The notes under the pieces are model-generated. The model was not told the DNA's origin, made no database searches, and saw only the letters and a list, made by a program, of their open reading frames with translations. This document shows positions 19,213-28,415 of a stretch of 64,000 nucleotides of DNA, one piece after another; position 1 is the first letter of the stretch, and the number at the start of each line of letters is the position of its first letter. The position numbers were made by a program, and so were the translations under genes. The DNA is from Fulvitalea axinellae (GTDB lineage: Bacteria > Bacteroidota > Bacteroidia > Cytophagales > Cyclobacteriaceae). Where the stretch lies: the NCBI RefSeq assembly GCF_036492835.1, contig NZ_AP025314.1, positions 930,001 to 994,000 of the forward strand, in the 5' to 3' direction.

Positions 19213-20262
19213 ATGACCGTAGATTACATTATTGTGGGGCAAGGGCTTGCGGGGACGGTTATGGCCCGGCAACTTATGCGTAACGGAGATTCCGTTTTCG
19301 TGTTTGACCGTTACGGAAAAGACATTTCGTCGCGAGTGGCGGGGGGGATTTTCAATCCGATAACGGGGCGGAAAATGGTTCGCACATGGCTGGCCGATGA
19401 GCTTTTCGGATATCTTTTTCCTTTTTATGAAGAATTGGAAAAGGAACTGGCCGCCAGCTTTTTTCATCCGAAACCGATTTACAGGCCGTTTGTGTCGGTG
19501 GAGGAATATAACGAATGGACCGGAAAATGTTCCGAACCGAAATTCGCCGCTTATGTCCGGGAGCTTGTAAAGCCGGGAACTCCGAAGATCGGCATGGACA
19601 ACGTTTACGGCGGACTTCTTTTGGATCGTTGCGGTTATGTGGATATAGGCGAAATGCTTGATGTTTTCCGAAAGTATCTGGAAGCGGAGGTAAGGTTTTC
19701 GCCCGAGACATTTGAAGAAGACAAGCTGGAAATTACGGAAGATGGCGTGACGTACGGCGATGTTTCAGCCCGAAAGATCATCTATTGCGACGGTTACGCG
19801 TCCAAAAACAGCCGTTATTTCGGCTACTTGCCTTTTCGCCCGGTCAAAGGCGAATTGTTGGAAATAAAACTGGCCGGAGAGATTGCGGTCGAAGAGATCT
19901 ATAACCGAGGCGTGTTTATGCTTCCTGTCGGCGACGGCACTTACCGTGTGGGCGCCACTTATGACTGGAAAAACCTTGACACTGCCCCGACAGAAGAAAA
20001 ACGGACGGAATTAGCGGGGAAGTTGGAGAAATTGATCAACTGTCCGTTTGAGATTATTGGGCAACGCGCTGGTGTAAGGCCAGCTACACACGACAGGCGT
20101 CCTTTTGTCGGATTGCATCCGGAATACCCCCAGTTGGCCGTTTTCAACGGTTTGGGAACCAAAGGCGTGTCGTTGGCGCCGTATTTCGCCGAGGAATTCG
20201 CTGGGTTCCTGTCTGGAAAGAATGATATCACCCCCGAGGTGGATATCAAGCGGTTGAAATAG
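19213..20262 (+). CDS. FAD-dependent oxidoreductase of the DAO (glycine/D-amino acid oxidase) fold
   Basis: 349 residues. The N-terminal Rossmann motif VDYIIVGQGLAGTVMARQL (GxGxxG) binds the FAD ADP moiety. RVAGGIFNPITGRK is the segment that follows the second strand in this family, and the C-terminal FAD contact is GVRPATHDRRPFVGLHPE followed by FNGLGTKGVSLAP. This fits small DAO-type flavoenzymes that oxidise amines or amino acids. The substrate is unknown. There is no signal peptide, so it is cytosolic. It is monocistronic as far as can be seen. ThiO-type thiamine genes, which often accompany related enzymes, are absent here. Confidence 0.82.
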   Translation: MTVDYIIVGQGLAGTVMARQLMRNGDSVFVFDRYGKDISSRVAGGIFNPITGRKMVRTWLADELFGYLFPFYEELEKELAASFFHPKPIYRPFVSVEEYNEWTGKCSEPKFAAYVRELVKPGTPKIGMDNVYGGLLLDRCGYVDIGEMLDVFRKYLEAEVRFSPETFEEDKLEITEDGVTYGDVSARKIIYCDGYASKNSRYFGYLPFRPVKGELLEIKLAGEIAVEEIYNRGVFMLPVGDGTYRVGATYDWKNLDTAPTEEKRTELAGKLEKLINCPFEIIGQRAGVRPATHDRRPFVGLHPEYPQLAVFNGLGTKGVSLAPYFAEEFAGFLSGKNDITPEVDIKRLK

Positions 20263-20457
20263 AAAATGAAAGAGTTCGAATAAAGCCGGACGATATCGCC
20301 TGTCCGGTACGATGTTGTTACGAAAATAATTGTCGTATAGAGCCGTGAACTTTTCAGGCTTTTATCCGACAATTTAGAAGAAGACAATAGTGAAGTTGGT
20401 TTTGTAGGGTTGGGTTGTCATTCCAAATTTTAGATAGGGAATAACACAGCTTCACAT

Positions 20458-23400
20458 ATGCGCGAAAAATTACTAACGGCGTTTATTACGGCCTTGGTCT
20501 GTTTTGTCGGCACTGCGTCGGCGCAACGGATGGAGACCGCTTTTGGCCAAAACAGAATCCAGTATATCGAGAAAGACTGGCGTTTTTACAGTTCGGAAAA
20601 TTTCGATCTCTACTACTACGGCAAGCGTCAGGACCTTGCCAAGGAGGGGATCGAATATCTCGAATCTCAATTCGAGAAAATGACCGACGCTGTGGGCTAC
20701 GCCCCTTTTATCAAGCTGAAGATTTTTCTTTATGCCAATCCGCAGGAACTGCAGGAGAGTAACGTTGGTCTTAACTACAATATGTACACGATTGACGGAC
20801 GGACGGAGTTTTTCAAAAGCTATGTGGAGATGGCTTATCCTGGCACCAAGGAAGGTTTTAAGCAGGAACTGGTGTACAACGTGGCCAAGCTTTGGATAGA
20901 GGAGATGCTTTCCGGCGGAAATATCGTGGAGTCGTTGCAGGGCGCTTACCTTGTGTCGCTTCCGCCTTGGTTTGCCAAAGGCATAGCCCGCTATATAGGC
21001 TATGGCTGGGATGCCGAAATGGACGACTACGTGCGTTCCGTATTCCGTGAGCGTCAGCGGAAAGGGAAAAGCAAGCCGATTAAACTCAGTACGCTGGAAG
21101 GGCGTGAAGCCGAGTTGGTCGGGCAGTCGGTCTGGAATTATATAGTGGAGAGATACGGCAAATCCAGTGTCTCCAACATCCTGAACCTGACCAGGATTAT
21201 CCATAACGAGAAGAAAGCGATTTCCAATTCGTTGGCTATCGACTTTGAGGAATTTATGGCTGGCTGGGCCGAGCATTATTCGGAAATGACCGATCAGGTT
21301 ACCCAGCATTATGTGATGCCAAAAGACCGCCTGAAAAAGAATACGAGGAATATTCGTTATCCTTCCTTGTCATATAGCCCTGACGGGAAATATCTGGCGT
21401 ATGCCCAAAATAACAAGGGACGGTTTGCGGTGAAAATCAGGAATACCGAGACGAAAAAAGAAAGGACAATATTGCGGGTAGGCCTAAAGCTGAATAATCA
21501 GCAGGCCGATTACACGCTTCCGTTGCTCAGTTGGAAAGATAGCGTGACGCTAGGGGTTATCGGTTCGCAATACGGCCGGAATTACCTTTGGATGTACGAA
21601 ACAACTTCCAAAAGCAAAGTCAAAAAACAGATTCCGAGAGTTGACCAGATCAACGATTTCGATATTCATAAAGGAGGTGTGAACATCGCGATGATGAGCG
21701 CCGAAATGGACGGGCAAACGGATATCTATGCCTTGAGTCTTAGGCGCTTTACCGTAAGGAAAATCACCAACGATCCTTTCGATAATATCAACCCTAGATT
21801 TATGCCGGGGACAAACACTCTGGTTTTCAGCTCCAACAGGACTACTGATACTCTTAAAGTCACACGTCCGTTTGACCTTGGTTCGGAAGTTTCCGATAAC
21901 TATAACCTTTTCGCTTATAATTTCGATACTACAAAAGTTGCGCTTAAGCGTCTTACAAATAGTGTGGGAGCGGACATTCTGCCTCAGCCCGTCGATGATA
22001 ACCAGCTGATTTACGCCAGTAGCCAACAAGGTATTTTTAACCTTTACCGCTATAATATCAAAGACGAGATCTCTACGCAGGTTACTCGCTATTCGCTTAG
22101 CGTGCGGGATTATAGTTACAATCCGGCGAATTCCGAGTTGGCCTTTGTGATGCTTGACGGTGACAGCGAACATATTTATGCCGAGGCTTTCTCGCATACG
22201 GCCCAGAACAGCTTTGCGCCCCAAACCTCGCGGATGCAGGCGCTGAATGCAAAAAGGATAGCTAAGCGTATCGCCGAGCGAAAGAAAAGGCAAGTTCAGG
22301 ATTCATTAGAAAATCTAAAAGAGGAACTCAAGATTCTAAACGCCCAAACGGTTGAGGCGATACAAAAAGCCCATCAAGGTGCGGATAGCGCTCTTGTGGA
22401 GTCGGCGATTCAAAAAGAAACCGAGCCGGCGACTACTGACAGCCTTGTTGTGGAACCGGCCGTTCAGCAAGGGGAAGTTCCGGATGACAGTGTAACGGTA
22501 AAGCCTGCGACGCCAACAACTGTTCCAAAGCCTGAGCAAAAAGCCACGCAAAAAGAGGATCAGCCATCGTCGTTGGAGAAGTTGCTTGGTGGGACCGTAG
22601 TGTCTTCAGATTCGGAAGACGCTGGAGATAAGAAGTCAAATCCTCCGACAGAGGACAAGCCCGAGCCTGAAAAGCCGAAGGAAAAGGATAACAACAGTTT
22701 ATTGTCTTTGGATAATCTTACTTTTGATCAAAAACCGGAAGAGCCGAGGGGAGTGGTAACCCCACCGCTTGGCGTTAATAATTCCAACAATAAACCGATT
22801 CCACAAGACACCACCAAAAACGGGGCACCGAAACTGTCTTCTACGGCTTTGATCGATACCGATAATTATGTTTTTAGCTCGGACGCTTTAAGGAAAGTAA
22901 AAAAGAGGAAATCCTATCTGGTGAAATACCGGTTGCAAAGGGAAGAGAAAACCGTTTCGGGACCAAACAAATACGAGCCGCTTTTCCGGATCAATAGCGG
23001 GGGAATGGAAATGGTGGTTGACCCGTTGGTGGATTTTGGCCTGAACGTCCAGTTCCAAGTAACGGATTTGCTCGAAGACCATCGTTTTATCGGAACGGTA
23101 TTCAGTACTCTTGACCTTACCAGTGGCGAAATGAGCGCCGAGTACCAGTACCTGAAGCGCTTTGTGGATTTTAACCTGAAATATTACAGAAGGGTAATAA
23201 CGAAGGATGTGACTTCGGTACAGCCTTATGACCAGAAATATAAGCTTAATCGCTTTCAGGCGGGAGTGGCTTTGCCGTTTACCCGGTATTCGCGGGTGTC
23301 TTTGTCGCCTTTTTATACCACAACGAGATTTTTGGACTTAAAGCCTGCGAAGTTCCTGAACCCTAGTGTTTCGAATGATACGGACAGGGATTATATAGGG

Positions 23401-24156
23401 GCTGAGTTCGCTTGGGTTTATGACGATAGTCGCTTTAGCGCATTGAATACGCCAATCGGTACACGGTCAATCGCACGGTTGGAATATCACTATTCTGTGG
23501 ATGATCCTTTGATGACCTTCGGGGAAATTTCGATTGATGCCCGGCATTATCTACCGATCCACAACGAAATCACATTGGCGGGTCGTCTTTTCTACGGGAG
23601 GTTCTTCGGTGACGGAGCGAAGTCTTATCTTCTTGGAGGTGTGAATAACTGGATATTGGGCAAAACGGAAAATGACGGTAGTGATGCCGAACCGGGAACG
23701 CCATTACATTTTGGCGAACAGGTGGAAAACGAACAAGCGTTATTTATGCGCTATGTAACCGGCCTTCGTGGTTATGACTTTAATACACTTAACGGCTCGA
23801 ATGTCCTGCTTGCCAGCGCTGAATTGCGGATTCCTTTGTTCCGTTATTTGGCCAACTCGCCAATCAATTCGAATTTCTTCAGGAACTTCACTTTTGTCGG
23901 GTTCTATGATATCGGATCAGCTTGGGAAGGCAGTGATTTCTGGCCGACGGAAAATAGTATCAATAGCGAGACTATAGAGTCTGGAGCTTTTAACGTACGT
24001 ATCAAAAACTACCACACTCCGTGGTTGGCCAGTGCGGGTTGGGGACTCCGGACATCATTGTTTAGCTATCATATCAAGCTTGATTTGGCTTGGCCGATAG
24101 AAAATTACGAAGTGGGGGATATGCGTTATTTTGTTTCTTTCGGGTTTGATTTCTAA
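20458..24156 (+). CDS. TolB-like propeller / outer-membrane beta-barrel fusion with degenerate peptidase-MA-like N-terminus
   Basis: 1232 residues with a signal peptide (LTAFITALVCFVGTASAQ). Residues about 25-290 resemble peptidase-MA (gluzincin) domains (LPPWFAKGIARYIGYGWD), but the zinc site is lost: the position of HExxH reads QELVYN. Residues about 295-590 hold PD40/TolB repeats (YPSLSYSPDGKYLAYAQN, NPRFMPGTNTLVFSSNR, VGADILPQPVDDNQLIYASS). A coiled coil (about 593-645) and a Pro/Glu/Lys-rich linker (about 645-800) lead to a C-terminal beta barrel (about 815-1232) that ends in Phe, as outer-membrane barrels do, and resembles the Omp85/surface-antigen barrel. An outer-membrane location with a periplasmic propeller is inferred. 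Function unknown. It forms a single-gene unit with a strong terminator after it. Confidence 0.8.
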   Translation: MREKLLTAFITALVCFVGTASAQRMETAFGQNRIQYIEKDWRFYSSENFDLYYYGKRQDLAKEGIEYLESQFEKMTDAVGYAPFIKLKIFLYANPQELQESNVGLNYNMYTIDGRTEFFKSYVEMAYPGTKEGFKQELVYNVAKLWIEEMLSGGNIVESLQGAYLVSLPPWFAKGIARYIGYGWDAEMDDYVRSVFRERQRKGKSKPIKLSTLEGREAELVGQSVWNYIVERYGKSSVSNILNLTRIIHNEKKAISNSLAIDFEEFMAGWAEHYSEMTDQVTQHYVMPKDRLKKNTRNIRYPSLSYSPDGKYLAYAQNNKGRFAVKIRNTETKKERTILRVGLKLNNQQADYTLPLLSWKDSVTLGVIGSQYGRNYLWMYETTSKSKVKKQIPRVDQINDFDIHKGGVNIAMMSAEMDGQTDIYALSLRRFTVRKITNDPFDNINPRFMPGTNTLVFSSNRTTDTLKVTRPFDLGSEVSDNYNLFAYNFDTTKVALKRLTNSVGADILPQPVDDNQLIYASSQQGIFNLYRYNIKDEISTQVTRYSLSVRDYSYNPANSELAFVMLDGDSEHIYAEAFSHTAQNSFAPQTSRMQALNAKRIAKRIAERKKRQVQDSLENLKEELKILNAQTVEAIQKAHQGADSALVESAIQKETEPATTDSLVVEPAVQQGEVPDDSVTVKPATPTTVPKPEQKATQKEDQPSSLEKLLGGTVVSSDSEDAGDKKSNPPTEDKPEPEKPKEKDNNSLLSLDNLTFDQKPEEPRGVVTPPLGVNNSNNKPIPQDTTKNGAPKLSSTALIDTDNYVFSSDALRKVKKRKSYLVKYRLQREEKTVSGPNKYEPLFRINSGGMEMVVDPLVDFGLNVQFQVTDLLEDHRFIGTVFSTLDLTSGEMSAEYQYLKRFVDFNLKYYRRVITKDVTSVQPYDQKYKLNRFQAGVALPFTRYSRVSLSPFYTTTRFLDLKPAKFLNPSVSNDTDRDYIGAEFAWVYDDSRFSALNTPIGTRSIARLEYHYSVDDPLMTFGEISIDARHYLPIHNEITLAGRLFYGRFFGDGAKSYLLGGVNNWILGKTENDGSDAEPGTPLHFGEQVENEQALFMRYVTGLRGYDFNTLNGSNVLLASAELRIPLFRYLANSPINSNFFRNFTFVGFYDIGSAWEGSDFWPTENSINSETIESGAFNVRIKNYHTPWLASAGWGLRTSLFSYHIKLDLAWPIENYEVGDMRYFVSFGFDF

Positions 24157-24200
24157 AGGCCAAAGGAATTCCATCAAGCTGTTGAGTACGACTAATTTCT

Positions 24201-24224
24201 AATTGTTGACAGCTGTCAATTGTT
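24201..24224. repeat. Palindrome flanked by AATTGTT direct repeats
   Basis: AATTGTT-GACAGCTGTC-AATTGTT. The core TTGACAGCTGTCAA (24205-24218) is a perfect 14-bp palindrome. It lies between the barrel gene and its terminator. It is too symmetric and short-looped for a terminator, and could be a protein site. No function assigned. Confidence 0.5.
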
Positions 24225-24232
24225 AAAAAATA

Positions 24233-24272
24233 AATAATAAGGCCCGTCGATTCGGCGGGCCTTATTATTTTT
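24233..24272 (+). terminator. Terminator of the propeller-barrel gene
   Basis: AATAATAAGGCCCG (24233-24246) and CGGGCCTTATTATT (24256-24269) form a 14-bp perfect stem with a 9-base loop, followed by T residues. Confidence 0.85.
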
Positions 24273-24298
24273 GCCATTCCACATAAAAATTGGCTGAT

Positions 24299-24970
24299 AT
24301 GGAGACCATACGGATGGCTTGGCAGTTGCTGAGAAAAGAGTTTGTGCTTGAATGGAGAAACAGGGTGGCTTTTAACGGCATCGTGCTCTATGTGGCCTGC
24401 GTGGTTTTTATCTGTTACCTGAGTTTCCATACGCAAGCGGCGGAAGTTACGCCGGAAGTGTGGAGTACTCTTTTTTGGATTGTGATGTTGTTTGCCGCCG
24501 TGAACGCTGCCGCAAAGAGTTTTGCGCAAGAAGGCCGTGAACGGATGTTTTATTATTATACCATAGCGTCAGCTGAGGCGATTATCCTTTCCAAGCTAAT
24601 TTATAATGTCATGTTGCTCTTGCTGTTGGGCTTTGTTTCCTACGCATTTTATTCGGTAGTGATGGGTAACCCCGTGCTCTCGCATTGGTTGTTCGTTTCG
24701 GGCTTGGGCTTAGGGGCGATAGGTTTGGGGGCTTCGTTAACACTTATTTCCGGAATCGCCTCCAAGGCCGGCAATAACGGGTCGTTGATGGCGGTGTTGG
24801 GATTGCCTGTGATGGTTCCTGTGTTATTGATGACCATGAAATTATCCCAGTCAGCTATTTTGGGCGAGACGTTTTACGACGCTACCGACACGCTTTTGGC
24901 CCTTGGTGCTATCGACGCTATTGCGGCTTCGTTGTCCGTTATACTTTTTCCGCAGGTGTGGAGAAGTTAA
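24299..24970 (+). CDS. ccmB: CcmB-like heme exporter ABC permease
   Basis: A 223-residue integral membrane protein of the CcmB family with about six membrane helices (e.g. FNGIVLYVACVVFICYLSF, LIYNVMLLLLLGFVSYAFYS). The family is the permease partner of CcmA in cytochrome c maturation (release of holo-CcmE). The conserved start WQLLRKEFVLEWRNR and AAAKSFAQEGRERMFYYYT are both present. The start ATG 24299 is chosen over an in-frame TTG at 24290. It begins 27 bases after a terminator, so it has its own promoter or depends on read-through. Neither ccmA nor ccmC/ccmE is next to it in the window, which is unusual. Confidence 0.88.
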   Translation: METIRMAWQLLRKEFVLEWRNRVAFNGIVLYVACVVFICYLSFHTQAAEVTPEVWSTLFWIVMLFAAVNAAAKSFAQEGRERMFYYYTIASAEAIILSKLIYNVMLLLLLGFVSYAFYSVVMGNPVLSHWLFVSGLGLGAIGLGASLTLISGIASKAGNNGSLMAVLGLPVMVPVLLMTMKLSQSAILGETFYDATDTLLALGAIDAIAASLSVILFPQVWRS

Positions 24971-25339
24971 GATGTCTTCTTCAATATGATTATTTTGAAT
25001 TAATGCGAGTTGTTTAGTTCTATTTTTGTAAATTTTTCCTTTTAATATTATTCTTTTTGAATATTAGTTATAATATTCGCCCTGAATTATTTAGGTAAGC
25101 CGATGCTTTTAGGCTTTAATAGGCTAAGCCCTTGTATGTTGATGCCGTTTCTTTGATTAAACACGTTTGGAAGTCGAGTTATTGGGCTTTTTGCTTTTCG
25201 GGAAATCTTTTGATTGTTGTAAGTTGGATCGTGTTTGAAAATCGGAGCTGGCGTTAATTGTCTACCACTTATCAATTATTATTTAAACTGAAGGGGAGTC
25301 GAAAGCGAGTTGTCGCTTCCCGTTACATCTTTTAGACTT
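24971..25339. other. 369-bp A+T-rich intergenic region
   Basis: No gene, hairpin terminator or repeat is evident. The first half is strongly A+T-rich (T-runs at 25020-25060). It should contain the promoter of the following small secreted protein. Confidence 0.4.
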
Positions 25340-25870
25340 ATGGCACAACGATTCATCCCGTTGCTTTTTGGATTGATACTGATAGCGGGATTCGCTTCGG
25401 CGCAAACAATTTTTCGGAATGAGGCCTTCGGTTTTGAAGGCGAAAGACCTGCCGAATGGCGGGAAAAGAAACAGGCGTTCAGTAAGGAGGGCATTAAGGG
25501 AACAACCGTGGCTTTCGCTTTGCCGAAAGTGTATAGTGAGCTTGAGAAAACGAGTATAAGCAACGTGATATCCATAACAGCACTCAAGGGAGATTCGATT
25601 CAAAGTGTTGAAAAACTGAAGGCCTTTGAGTTTGCCAGGATTAAAAATATCATGCATGAGAAGAAAGGAATGAAGTGTGAATTTGGGGAGGCTTATGTGA
25701 TTGAAAGCGAGATGAACGGATTGGTTTATAAGGCGATGACTGTATTCGTGTTTCAGAACGGGTTCGGGTATGTGCTGACTTTTAACGCTACGCCGGGGAC
25801 TTTTGAGAAGAACCTGCCGAAGTTCAACGCCTTTTTAGGGAAACTGGAATTTCCCGCCTCGTTGATTTGA
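25340..25870 (+). CDS. Small secreted protein of unknown function
   Basis: 176 residues. A signal peptide (MAQRFIPLLFGLILIAGFASAQ) is followed by one compact alpha/beta domain. The pattern of a NEAFGFEGERPAEWRE opening and a closing FGYVLTFNATPGTFEKNLPKF resembles PsbP/DcrB-like periplasmic proteins, which is only a fold-level impression. The start ATG 25340 is chosen because it opens the signal peptide. An in-frame ATG-like start at 25310 would add ten residues in front. Convergent with the TonB-receptor gene and sharing a bidirectional terminator with it. No catalytic motif seen. Confidence 0.75.
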   Translation: MAQRFIPLLFGLILIAGFASAQTIFRNEAFGFEGERPAEWREKKQAFSKEGIKGTTVAFALPKVYSELEKTSISNVISITALKGDSIQSVEKLKAFEFARIKNIMHEKKGMKCEFGEAYVIESEMNGLVYKAMTVFVFQNGFGYVLTFNATPGTFEKNLPKFNAFLGKLEFPASLI

Positions 25871-25887
25871 AAGAATAGGATATAATG

Positions 25888-25928
25888 AAAAAGCCGGAAT
25901 CGTAAATAATGGTACGACTCCGGCTTTT
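25888..25928. terminator. Bidirectional terminator between convergent genes
   Basis: AAAAGCCGGA (25889-25898) pairs with TCCGGCTTTT (25919-25928), and an inner TCGTA/TACGA stem extends it. T-runs occur on both strands. Confidence 0.8.
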
Positions 25929-25962
25929 GTCTTTTGAACTGTTTATTTCCGTAACAGGCCTT

Positions 25963-28377
25963 TTACAGGCTACTGATTTTTATTCCCATAAAGAAAGTCT
26001 GCGGACGGGTAGGCCCGTAGATAAAACCTGAATCACGGCTTACGCCGGCGTCGAAATCATCTTGGAAGCTGTTCAGGATGTTTTGTACACCGCAGTTAGC
26101 TTGGATGCACAATGATTTTCCGAGATCCCAGTCATACGCAAACTTGATTCCGAGATCGAAAAACGATCCTGTTTTGAACAATTCCGGTTCCGTAATTTCC
26201 TCGCCGTTTGAATAACCGCCCTCAATATGCGGAACGTACATTGGACCAGTGTATACGCCGTTTAGGGATACGCTGAAAGGGTCCGTTACGTTGTAAGCCA
26301 CGGTAAATGATCCGTAAAGGTCGGGAGTACGAAGGATTTCCTTGCTGGTGAGACTCACTGTCTCGCCGTTTTCTTCAACGGAATGCCATTCTTCGGCTTC
26401 GTCATACTCACTGCTTTGTATCGTAAACCCTGCTTGGAAAGAGAGCGTAGGAAGAGGTGAAACCTTGGCTTCGGCGTTTATGCCTTTCACCACGGCGTTG
26501 TTATCGGCGTTTTCTTTGAGGAAGATCGTATTGCCCTGTTGGTCTTCCGTGATAGTATTACGGAATGGATCCACGAGTCTGGTGTAGAAACTCTCGATCA
26601 GGAAGTACGTTTGCCAGTTGCCGTTGTCTGCCGTATAGTCGAATGAGAGCGTATAACTGTCCGAAGTTTCTTCCGTAAGGTCGTCGGCCAGAATGTGGCG
26701 TACGCCTTCGGCTCCAGCGATGTTTACGTGGAGATCTTCGTCAAACATTTGTGGCGCGCGGAATCCGGTAGCGTAGCTTGCTCTTGCTTGGATTTTGTTA
26801 GTGATATCCACAAGTAAGTTTACGCGCGGGTTAAAAGCGTTTACGGTGTAGTCGTCAGATTCCCCTTTGTTGTCTTTAATGTTGACACGGTCGTATCGCG
26901 CGCCTAACAGGAATTTTACGCGGTCGGTTTTCCATTCGCCTTGAAGGAAGGTGCCGGACGTGTAAGTTTCTTGGTCGGTGATTACGAATCCGTCAACGAT
27001 TGTTCCGTCTTCAGGGTTTCTGTATCCGAGCTTTTGGTCGGTAAGTGAGGCGTACTGATACTCGGAGCCTGCGGTAAGCGTCATCGGGGCAAAAAACAGG
27101 CGTTCGAAATCATAATTGTACTGTATGCCTGAGAGCCAAGTGCCGTTTTCGGATTTTCCGTATGCCGAAGGGTCCTGTTCCGCACCGTAATAACTTTTTC
27201 TGCGAGTGTCTTGCCCGGAGGCGTAGATGTTGAAGCGGTGTTTGAGATCGGCGTCGGTGATTTCGAAATCGAGTCCTCCACCGATAATGTCGTGATCGAG
27301 CTGTTCGGTGATGTCAGAAAGGTCAGGGCGTTCGTCAAATTTGTTGCCGCCCCGGCGGAATTCTTTTACGGTATGCAGTTCGGCCGAAAGCTTGCTGTAT
27401 TCCGAAGTTTTATAGAATGCGCGGAAACCTAATGAGTTATTTTCAAGAAATGGGATTTCCGAAAAATCATCTTTATGGGCATTGCCGTCCGCATCGAACC
27501 AAACATCATCCGGGTTGGCATTCCATTCGTTACGTTTACGGTGCATTCCGAACATGAAAATACCCGCACGACGGTCTTCCGTTACCAATGAACCGTTGAA
27601 GTTGATAGTGTTGTCCAAAGCGTCACCGTCTACCAAAGCAGTATTGTTCGATACGCTGAAATAGTTGCGTGTAGGCTCTTTCGTGATAATGTTTACGGTA
27701 CCGCCAATGGCGTTGGAGCCAAAGAGAACCGAACCTCCACCACGTACCACTTCAACCCTTTCGAGCATCGAAGTCGGAAGCTGTTCCAAACCGTAGACAG
27801 CGTTCATGCCACTGAAAATCGGGCGGCTATCGATCAGGATTTGGGTATATGGTCCTTCCAGACCGTTCATTCTCAACTGCATAAAACCGCAGTTTTGGCA
27901 GTCATTTTCCACCCTTAGGCCCGGTACGTAGTTCAGGCCGTCGGCCAAAACAACAGATTGCGTGTTCTCGAAAAGTTGCGGACTGATGACATTAACCACG
28001 GCAGGAGCGTCTTTGCGGCTGACTTCTTGTCTGGTGGCCGAGACTACTACACCGTCCATCTGTATCATGTCTTCCCGTAAACGCACGTTAAGGTCAACGG
28101 TTTGGCCCGCATCTACGGTAATGGTTTTTTTCGTGGTTCTGAAACCGACTGCCGTGAATGTCAATGTATGCGTTCCGGGAGGCAAATCCAACGCATATTT
28201 TCCTTCTACGTCGGTTGCGGTTCCTTTTTGCGTGCTCGCCAGCGTAATGTTTACGTAGGGGAGGGATTCTTTATCGCTTTTGACCGTTCCCCTTACGGTA
28301 CCAACCAATCCGTTGGCTAAACCTTGAGAGATAGTTGCTACGAATAGCAATACATATAGTGCGTATAATTTTTTCAT
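25963..28377 (-). CDS. TonB-dependent outer-membrane receptor (iron/heme-type), CxxC in plug
   Basis: 804 residues. A signal peptide (MKKLYALYVLLFVATISQGLA) is followed by a carboxypeptidase-like regulatory domain (about 24-105, GTVRGTVKSDKESLPYVNI), the plug (about 120-230; VLADGLNYVPGLRVEND, ERVEVVRGGGSVLFGSNAIG) and a 22-strand-type barrel. The plug contains DCQNCGFMQLRMNGLEG with Cys160 and Cys163, a form seen in Bacteroidota receptors annotated for heme or iron uptake (HmuR-like). The C-terminal strand is TRPQTFFMGIKISSL. A copy of the feoAB operator motif lies 70-88 bases upstream, supporting iron control. No TonB, HmuY or ABC transporter gene is adjacent. The substrate is therefore inferred, not shown. 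Confidence 0.9.
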   Translation of the reverse strand: MKKLYALYVLLFVATISQGLANGLVGTVRGTVKSDKESLPYVNITLASTQKGTATDVEGKYALDLPPGTHTLTFTAVGFRTTKKTITVDAGQTVDLNVRLREDMIQMDGVVVSATRQEVSRKDAPAVVNVISPQLFENTQSVVLADGLNYVPGLRVENDCQNCGFMQLRMNGLEGPYTQILIDSRPIFSGMNAVYGLEQLPTSMLERVEVVRGGGSVLFGSNAIGGTVNIITKEPTRNYFSVSNNTALVDGDALDNTINFNGSLVTEDRRAGIFMFGMHRKRNEWNANPDDVWFDADGNAHKDDFSEIPFLENNSLGFRAFYKTSEYSKLSAELHTVKEFRRGGNKFDERPDLSDITEQLDHDIIGGGLDFEITDADLKHRFNIYASGQDTRRKSYYGAEQDPSAYGKSENGTWLSGIQYNYDFERLFFAPMTLTAGSEYQYASLTDQKLGYRNPEDGTIVDGFVITDQETYTSGTFLQGEWKTDRVKFLLGARYDRVNIKDNKGESDDYTVNAFNPRVNLLVDITNKIQARASYATGFRAPQMFDEDLHVNIAGAEGVRHILADDLTEETSDSYTLSFDYTADNGNWQTYFLIESFYTRLVDPFRNTITEDQQGNTIFLKENADNNAVVKGINAEAKVSPLPTLSFQAGFTIQSSEYDEAEEWHSVEENGETVSLTSKEILRTPDLYGSFTVAYNVTDPFSVSLNGVYTGPMYVPHIEGGYSNGEEITEPELFKTGSFFDLGIKFAYDWDLGKSLCIQANCGVQNILNSFQDDFDAGVSRDSGFIYGPTRPQTFFMGIKISSL

Positions 28378-28415
28378 GTTGGGAGTGCCGTTGAGTCTTT
28401 TTTGGGCTTTTTATG

